Assembly (NCBI GenBank): GCA_034679345.1
Contig: JAXDAY010000025.1
Location: 1-11,318, forward strand
Length of the DNA: 11,318 nucleotides
Direction of reading: 5' to 3'
Source: JAXDAY01 sp034679345
GTDB lineage: Bacteria; Eisenbacteria; RBG-16-71-46; CAIMUX01; VGJL01
Positions 7,206 through 11,318 of the stretch are shown piece by piece (within the stretch, counting starts at the first letter, position 1; every line of letters begins with the position of its first letter). Under the pieces are notes generated by a model. It searched no databases, had not been told where the DNA came from, and worked only from the letters and a program-made list of their open reading frames with translations. A program made the translations under genes and the position numbers.

Positions 7206-7476
7206 TGGCGAGAGGAGATCCCACGCGAGCGGTCGATCTTTGCGTGCTTGCGGGGGTCGGAGGGGCGGAGTCTGCCCGATCGGAGTCTCCGGTAGGGAGG
7301 AGAGGGTTGAGGGAGGGGATGTTCGGGCTCTGGGGGAGGAGGGGAATCGACTCAAGAGCGTGGGGCGATGTGCGAATCACCTGGAAGCCCGAGGCGGAGC
7401 CCCTCTATACCCGGTGACGCGCGATCGTGAGAGGGCCGGGTTGGTGCCTGAGGGGGGGCTTGAAATGTCTTATCGG
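7206..7476 (+). repeat. 271-bp dispersed direct repeat, copy B
   Basis: This is the gapless partner of 175-445, in the same orientation. Conserved arms (7206-7324 and 7391-7476) flank a diverged 66-bp core (7325-7390). It ends in CTTGAAATGTCTTATCGG. After that ATG (7465) the frame would give only 27 residues before TAG, so here the repeat does not lead into a gene. It lies between the divergent starts of the DUF362 gene and the second LVIVD gene, 51 bp before the shared hairpin module. Confidence 0.9.
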
Positions 7477-7527
7477 CAGGACCGACAGGTTTCGCGCACA
7501 CTTCGGATCGTCGCAGGCCTCGACACA

Positions 7528-7599
7528 GGGGTACTTCCTTTTGGTTAGCACCTTTGGAGTACCCCTTCCTCCTTCCTGACACAAGACCTGATACATCAC
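7528..7599 (+). repeat. Shared hairpin + TGACAC-N7-GATACATCAC module, copy D
   Basis: The stem pairs GGGGTACTTC (7528-7537) with GGAGTACCCC (7556-7565); one pair is G-T. CTTCCTCCTTCC follows, then TGACAC (7577-7582), seven bases, and GATACATCAC (7590-7599). The order matches copy C at 2521-2623. Base pairing is kept despite base changes in the stem, which suggests that the structure matters either as RNA or as single-stranded DNA. It lies 294 bp before the second LVIVD start. Confidence 0.7.
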
Positions 7600-7893
7600 T
7601 CAGTCGCAGCCCTCTGTTGACGCGCACTTCGACAGGTGAGAACATTAACCGCGGATGCGGGAAGACGGCTCGCGCCGACACCCGCGGGACCATTGACGGG
7701 TCCTAAGCCCCGGCTTGCAGCAACTTCGTCCGACCCGCCACGACGGCCGCACGTGCCAGCCAAGAGCCTGTTCCGGATCAGAACGGATGCGCCCAAGCGG
7801 GACCAGCTTCGGCTGGCCTCCATACCGGGCGCCCTCAGTTCGACTTTTCCAGACTTGGATGTCGAGTCCGGGCGCCCATTGGAGAAACCGACC
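7600..7893 (+). promoter_or_regulatory. Upstream region of the second LVIVD gene
   Basis: This 294-bp stretch has no recognisable gene. A reading frame is open from the GTG at 7636 into the LVIVD gene, but the encoded sequence (RTLTADAGRRLAPTPAG and onward) has no signal peptide and no family resemblance. TTGACG at 7617-7622 is a fair -35 box, with only a weak AACATT (7641-7646) at 18-bp spacing. GGAGA (7881-7885) is the RBS for the ATG at 7894. Confidence 0.35.
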
Positions 7894-10071
7894 ATGAAGC
7901 CGCTCATGATCTCCGCTACGCTCGCCCTGCTCCGTCTCCTGCCGCCCGGCAGCGCATGCGCGACCGACTGCGTTCACTACGGCGACTATCTGCACTGGGT
8001 GGGAGGCGTCAAGGCCAATGGGGCGGCCTACGGCCTCACGACAGAGGGGTCTTACGCGTATCTCGCGCTCGCCGAGATCGGATTTGCGATCGCTGACTTC
8101 TCGGATCCGCAAAGTCCCGTCCTCGTGCACCAATCGAACCGGTCGTGCGCAGAAGTCGCCGTCTCCAGACACTACGCCTACATTGCCGAGTATTTCGACC
8201 CGCTGCTCACGGTCCTCGATGTCACCGACCCTCGGGCGCCCGCCGTGGTTGGCCAGGTGGCTCTCCCTTGTTCCGCCACCGGCATCGCCGCCACGGACGC
8301 TTACGTCTATCTGGGGCTCGGTCACAACGGGCTTCAGGTGATCGACGTCACGGATCCCGCGAACCCGCAGATGAGGGGACGCGTGCGGACCGACGGCTAC
8401 CCCAACCAGATCGCGGTCTCCGGGAACCATGCCTATGTCGTCGTGGACTCGGGACTGCGCGTGATCGACATCTCGGACCCCAACAACCCGTTTCTTCTGA
8501 GCGCCCTCCCGACCCGGGGCGAACCGATGGATCTGGCCGTCTCGGGAGGCCACGCCTATCTCGCCGAGTCAGGTTCCAACGTCTCCAGGTTGTCGGGACT
8601 CGAGGTCATCGACATCACCGATCCATCGAACCCAACGTCGGTGGGACGTGTGGCCACCTCGGCCCTGGCCTTCGGGGTTGCGCTGTCGGGGGCGACCGCC
8701 TTCCTCTCCACCGTGCAAGCGGGACTCCAGGCGGTCGACATCACGGATCCACTTCATCCGGAAATCGTTGGCCACTCCTGGGTGGATGGCTGGGATGTAG
8801 CGGTATCCGGAGAGTTGGCGTGCGTCGGCAGTATGGGCGGCGGCTGGATCATGCACGTGGTCGATGTCACCCACCCCGAGAGTTCATCCACGATCGGAGG
8901 CGTTCAGACCCCTGACGAGTCCTATGGCCTGGACATCAACGGGACCTGGGCTTACGTCGGTGATCGGGTCAGCGGGCTCCAGGTGGTCGATTTCAGTGAC
9001 CCCGCGAACCCGCGGATAGTGGCCGAGGCGGACCTCTTCTGGGCCCTTGGCGTGGCGGTCTCGGGCTCCTATGCCTACGTCACCTTCGGCTATGGCCCGC
9101 GGCACTTGGCCGTGGTCGATGTCTCTGATCCGCTTCATCCGCACGAGCTCGGGAGCGTCGAGTTGCTTGGCTGGGCGCACGGGGTCGCGACTTCGGGAGA
9201 CTACGCCTACATCGGAGATGGCGAGGCGGGGATGACCGTGGTGGACATCTCGAACCCCCACGCCCCTGCCTTTGTCGCCAACGTCCCTACCCCAGGATAC
9301 GCCCACGCGATCGCCATCGCCGGTTCCCATGCCTACGTCGCGGATAACCGCGGGCTGCGGGTCGTCGACATCAAAGACCCTTCCCAGCCCCGGATCGTGG
9401 GAAGCACCACTACACCAACCCACGCCATCGCAGTCGTGGGTACCACCGGCTATGCCGGGACTCCGGATGGTCTGCAGATCATCGATCTCTCCAACCCCGC
9501 AACGCCCGTGATCCTCAGCACTGTCCCAACCCCGGCACGCGCTGTTGGGGTGGGCATCCTCGGAGGCTACGCTTACGTGGGCTCGAGCACGCAATCCAGC
9601 GATGGCACCTTCGACGTGCAGACAACCGTGATCGATGTCCTTGATCCCGTCGCCCCACGGATCGTCGGAAGCCTCCCGGTGGCCGGCGCTGTGGAAGTGA
9701 CCGAAGAGCACGTCTGCATCGCCTCCGTGCAGAAGGGGTTCCACGTCGCTTTCCTGCAGTGCGCAGCGGCCACGGTCCCGATGGCAGACCGGAGCGGGAA
9801 CCTTCGCCTGCATCTGTTCCCCAACCCTTCGCCGCGGGGAGTCACGATTCGTTTACGGATCCCGGCCGCGGACCACGTCCATGCCAGCGTGATCGACGTC
9901 ACCGGCCGCACGGTGGATATCCTCAATGACTGCATCCCCGGCCCCGGCGAGCAAGACATCCATTGGAACGGACGCGATGAGGACGGACGGGATGTCGCTC
10001 CGGGTGTCTACCTGGTTCGCGCGCGCACTCCTGGAGAGACCAGGACCGCCCGCGTGGTCATCCTTAGATGA
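7894..10071 (+). CDS. LVIVD-repeat surface protein 2 with C-terminal FlgD-like domain
   Basis: The product is 725 aa. The ATG at 7894 is chosen over the upstream GTG at 7636 because GGAGA lies 8 bases before it and a signal peptide follows (MKPLMISATLALLRLLPPGSACA). The mature start DCVHYGDYLHWVGGVKANG parallels GCADYDEFIRCVGGL of the paralogue. I count 13 LVIVD-type strands (VIDVTDPANP, VVDVSDPLHP, IIDLSNPATP and others). A degenerate last repeat ends in LQC, the same number and the same ending as in the gene at 2764-4983. Residues of about 637-725 form the FlgD/sorting-like domain (LFPNPSPRGVTIRL, IHWNGRDEDGRDVAPGVYLV). Fourteen blades would fit two seven-bladed propellers; this is inference. 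It is exported, with partner or ligand unknown. Its 3' end converges with a truncated epimerase gene. Confidence 0.9.
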   Translation: MKPLMISATLALLRLLPPGSACATDCVHYGDYLHWVGGVKANGAAYGLTTEGSYAYLALAEIGFAIADFSDPQSPVLVHQSNRSCAEVAVSRHYAYIAEYFDPLLTVLDVTDPRAPAVVGQVALPCSATGIAATDAYVYLGLGHNGLQVIDVTDPANPQMRGRVRTDGYPNQIAVSGNHAYVVVDSGLRVIDISDPNNPFLLSALPTRGEPMDLAVSGGHAYLAESGSNVSRLSGLEVIDITDPSNPTSVGRVATSALAFGVALSGATAFLSTVQAGLQAVDITDPLHPEIVGHSWVDGWDVAVSGELACVGSMGGGWIMHVVDVTHPESSSTIGGVQTPDESYGLDINGTWAYVGDRVSGLQVVDFSDPANPRIVAEADLFWALGVAVSGSYAYVTFGYGPRHLAVVDVSDPLHPHELGSVELLGWAHGVATSGDYAYIGDGEAGMTVVDISNPHAPAFVANVPTPGYAHAIAIAGSHAYVADNRGLRVVDIKDPSQPRIVGSTTTPTHAIAVVGTTGYAGTPDGLQIIDLSNPATPVILSTVPTPARAVGVGILGGYAYVGSSTQSSDGTFDVQTTVIDVLDPVAPRIVGSLPVAGAVEVTEEHVCIASVQKGFHVAFLQCAAATVPMADRSGNLRLHLFPNPSPRGVTIRLRIPAADHVHASVIDVTGRTVDILNDCIPGPGEQDIHWNGRDEDGRDVAPGVYLVRARTPGETRTARVVILR

Positions 10072-10149
10072 GGGCCGCGTCTAGCCTGGGAGCCCGACGC
10101 CGAGGCGAGCCCGTGTCCGGCGATCTTGGGAAGTCCACGAGGAGGTCTC
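10072..10149. other. Short gap between LVIVD2 and the epimerase remnant
   Basis: This 78-bp stretch separates the convergent LVIVD gene and the truncated epimerase. I found no strong hairpin and no recognisable coding remnant, so neither side has an obvious terminator. Confidence 0.4.
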
Positions 10150-10379
10150 GGAAGCGGGCGTCCGCCCTCGGGAACGACAGGCTCCACGGGATCGTCGACC
10201 GCGGCCAGGTGGATGACCGCCTCGCACCCGGTCGCCTCCCCCGCCACCTGGTCCGCGTCGAGAATGACACGGCCGTCGACCAAGTCGTAATGTACAACCT
10301 CCTCGCCCGCTCGTTCGAGCGAGGCGACCACCGCGCGCCCGACGACACCGCGGCTCCCCGTGACCAGTAACCTCGCCAT
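10150..10379 (-). pseudogene. NAD-dependent epimerase/dehydratase, N-terminal fragment
   Basis: From the ATG at 10379 the minus strand reads MARLLVTGSRGVVGRAVV, the GxxGxxG Rossmann motif of extended short-chain dehydrogenases. It continues through HYDLVDGR and CEAVIHLAAVDDP, the usual third and fourth strands. The family is about 300 residues long. Here resemblance ends after about 70-75 residues (around 10150); the frame then continues as low-complexity proline/arginine sequence and would overlap the LVIVD gene. The catalytic YxxxK is missing, and no other frame picks up the family's next segment. It is a 3'-truncated remnant. It lies 55 bp downstream of the GNAT pseudogene on the same strand, so the two may once have been co-transcribed. 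A GGGGGTGG stretch before the ATG could be its RBS. Confidence 0.7.
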
Positions 10380-10434
10380 GCCCACCCCCAGGGCCACCTT
10401 TTGATCACAACATCAGGCTGTCGGCGCTCGCGGA

Positions 10435-11009
10435 CTATGGCAAGACGGGCTTGGAGAGACTCTGGACGCGGCTCACTGCCTTGAACCCCACCCGCTCGTA
10501 GAGCGCGAGCGCCCCGGTCAGGTTTTCCGTGTCCACGCCGAGCACCGCGTAGTCCATACCGGCCGCGCGAAAGAGCGACATCGACCGGCAAAGGAGCGTC
10601 GAGGCCACCCCTCGGTTGCGCCCCTCCCGCAACGTGCCGAGTTGTCCGACCCACGCCCGGCGGAAGCCCAGACGTTCGTTCTCCTCGTCGTTGACGTAAT
10701 TGAAGCTGAACCCGACCACCTCGCCGCGGCCAGCGCCACGATTGTCAAATCGCGGCGAAACTCAGGGTGACCGACAAAGGAAGACAGGGAATCCTCCTCG
10801 GCGATGCGCTCGAATCCCCAGTGATCCTAAAAGGAATCGTTGAAGGCCCACGCCGCCGAAAGATGTAGGGGCGGATGCAAAGCAGTCAACGCGACCCCAA
10901 CGATGTCCGGCTTCTCCCGGATCGGGTCACGCAGGTCCCGGCGCATCCGGAAGTAGGCGTGGTCCGGGATGAAGCCGCGATCCCCGTAGAACGCCAGTCG
11001 CGCAGTCCG
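10435..11009 (-). pseudogene. Tandem-GNAT N-acetyltransferase pseudogene (stop + frameshift, N-terminus lost)
   Basis: Read on the minus strand, the piece starts with ARLAFYGDRGF and FRMRRDL, the usual end of a first GNAT domain. It continues into a second domain: WAFNDSF, an in-frame TAG at 10827-10829, then DHWGFERIAEEDSLSSFVGH in the same frame. Near 10725 one base is missing, and the rest continues in the next frame: VVGFSFNYVN, VGQLGTLREGRNRGVASTLL (acetyl-CoA loop) and LGVDTENLTGALALYERVGF. AF-x-DHWGF, RxxGxA and GVDxENxTGAxxLYExxGF are typical of two-domain GNATs of the mycothiol-synthase-like type. The first GNAT domain is missing upstream of about 11009, where transposase sequence begins on the other strand. 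Clearly inactive; its former substrate cannot be told. Confidence 0.85.
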
Positions 11010-11040
11010 GGTCTGCCGGCAGGCGACCCGCAACTGCCTA

Positions 11041-11318
11041 CCCCCATCCGTACCTCAGGATGCTCCCGCCATCGGGACCGAGACGACGACGGAGCCGGAA
11101 CTCGACCTCGAGCGTCGGGAGCGGATCGATGCGGAGCCGAGAGGGAGGCGCGCGGCGCCTACGGGTGCCCGCCGCCATCTTGCGTGGGCGGAGTTGTTGC
11201 GCCGGGTGCTGCACGTCGATGCCCTCCTCTGCCCGCGGTGCTCCACTTCCGCGCAGTCGGTGCCCATGGTGGTGCTTGCCTTCCTGAGCGATCGCGACGT
11301 CGCGGGGAGGATCCTGCG
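11041..11318 (+). mobile_element. IS91-like transposase, C-terminal fragment, cut by window end
   Basis: A plus-strand frame, open from 10990 to the window end and without a usable start codon, encodes RRHLAWAELLRRVLHVDALL, then CPRC (11230-11241), then MVVLAFLSDRDVAGRIL. This W-x-x-LL-x-RV-x-x-VD-x-L-x-CPRC-x-VLAFxxD-x-x-x-x-x-IL pattern is the C-terminal signature of IS91/IS801-type 'putative transposases' (Y2, rolling-circle type). The spacing after CPRC is longer than I expect from the family (STSAQSVP inserted). The catalytic HUH and tyrosine part is absent. The preceding 40 residues (ELDLERRERIDAEP and similar) are a plausible linker. It abuts the broken end of the GNAT pseudogene. Translation continues beyond the window. 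Confidence 0.75.

Noticed and set aside
6278..7417. 379-aa plus-strand open frame opposite the DUF362 gene
   Set aside because: It is the antisense shadow of a clear DUF362 coding region and continues into the repeat; no family resemblance, arginine-rich composition.
7636..7893. 86-residue N-terminal extension of LVIVD2 from a GTG at 7636
   Set aside because: The ATG at 7894 has an RBS and a signal peptide directly after it, as in the paralogue.
1..11318. CRISPR array, tRNA, rRNA or riboswitch
   Set aside because: No regularly spaced short repeats, no tRNA-like cloverleaf or rRNA segments, and no known riboswitch core recognised by eye; a covariance-model scan would be needed to exclude small RNAs.

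Overview
The window is high-GC bacterial DNA with purine-rich Shine-Dalgarno sites. It encodes several secreted or envelope proteins that end in FlgD-like or 'type A sorting-like' Ig domains. Together with a dockerin-like EF-hand pair and a 'GACC...PNPC' cysteine module, this points to an uncultured FCB-group or Eisenbacteria-like lineage. That placement is inference from protein style, because there is no rRNA or other phylogenetic marker here.

Left part (1-2763): an unassigned stretch (1-174), then a 271-bp repeat (copy A, 175-445) that stops exactly where a decapitated glycine C-acetyltransferase (kbl) fragment begins. After a strong terminator hairpin come a leftover gene start (976) and a convergent small secreted cysteine-rich protein gene (1068-1847, minus). 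A 916-bp gap follows with gene debris: a possible GACC-module scrap and an HNH-endonuclease scrap. The gap also holds a second shared module (copy C: hairpin plus TGACAC-N7-GATACATCAC) and a candidate promoter.

Middle (2764-7205): a 739-aa LVIVD-repeat surface protein, convergent with a membrane-anchored DUF362 protein that carries a dockerin-like pair and a FlgD-like tail.

Right part (7206-11318): repeat copy B (7206-7476), the second shared module copy D (7528-7599), and a second LVIVD-repeat protein (725 aa). Then comes decaying DNA: an epimerase N-terminus with no C-terminus, a tandem-GNAT acetyltransferase pseudogene with one in-frame stop and one frameshift, and the C-terminal piece of an IS91-like transposase running off the window edge.

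How it fits together: the intact genes are all exported or envelope proteins. The two LVIVD paralogues probably form beta-propellers displayed or secreted through their shared C-terminal domain, and DUF362 carries the same kind of tail. The most interesting structure is non-coding. Two modules occur in the same order and orientation (A...C and B...D), each upstream of an LVIVD gene, but with about 2.1 kb between A and C and only about 50 bp between B and D. They look like a dispersed, possibly non-autonomous mobile repeat associated with gene truncations. No tRNA, rRNA or CRISPR array was seen.
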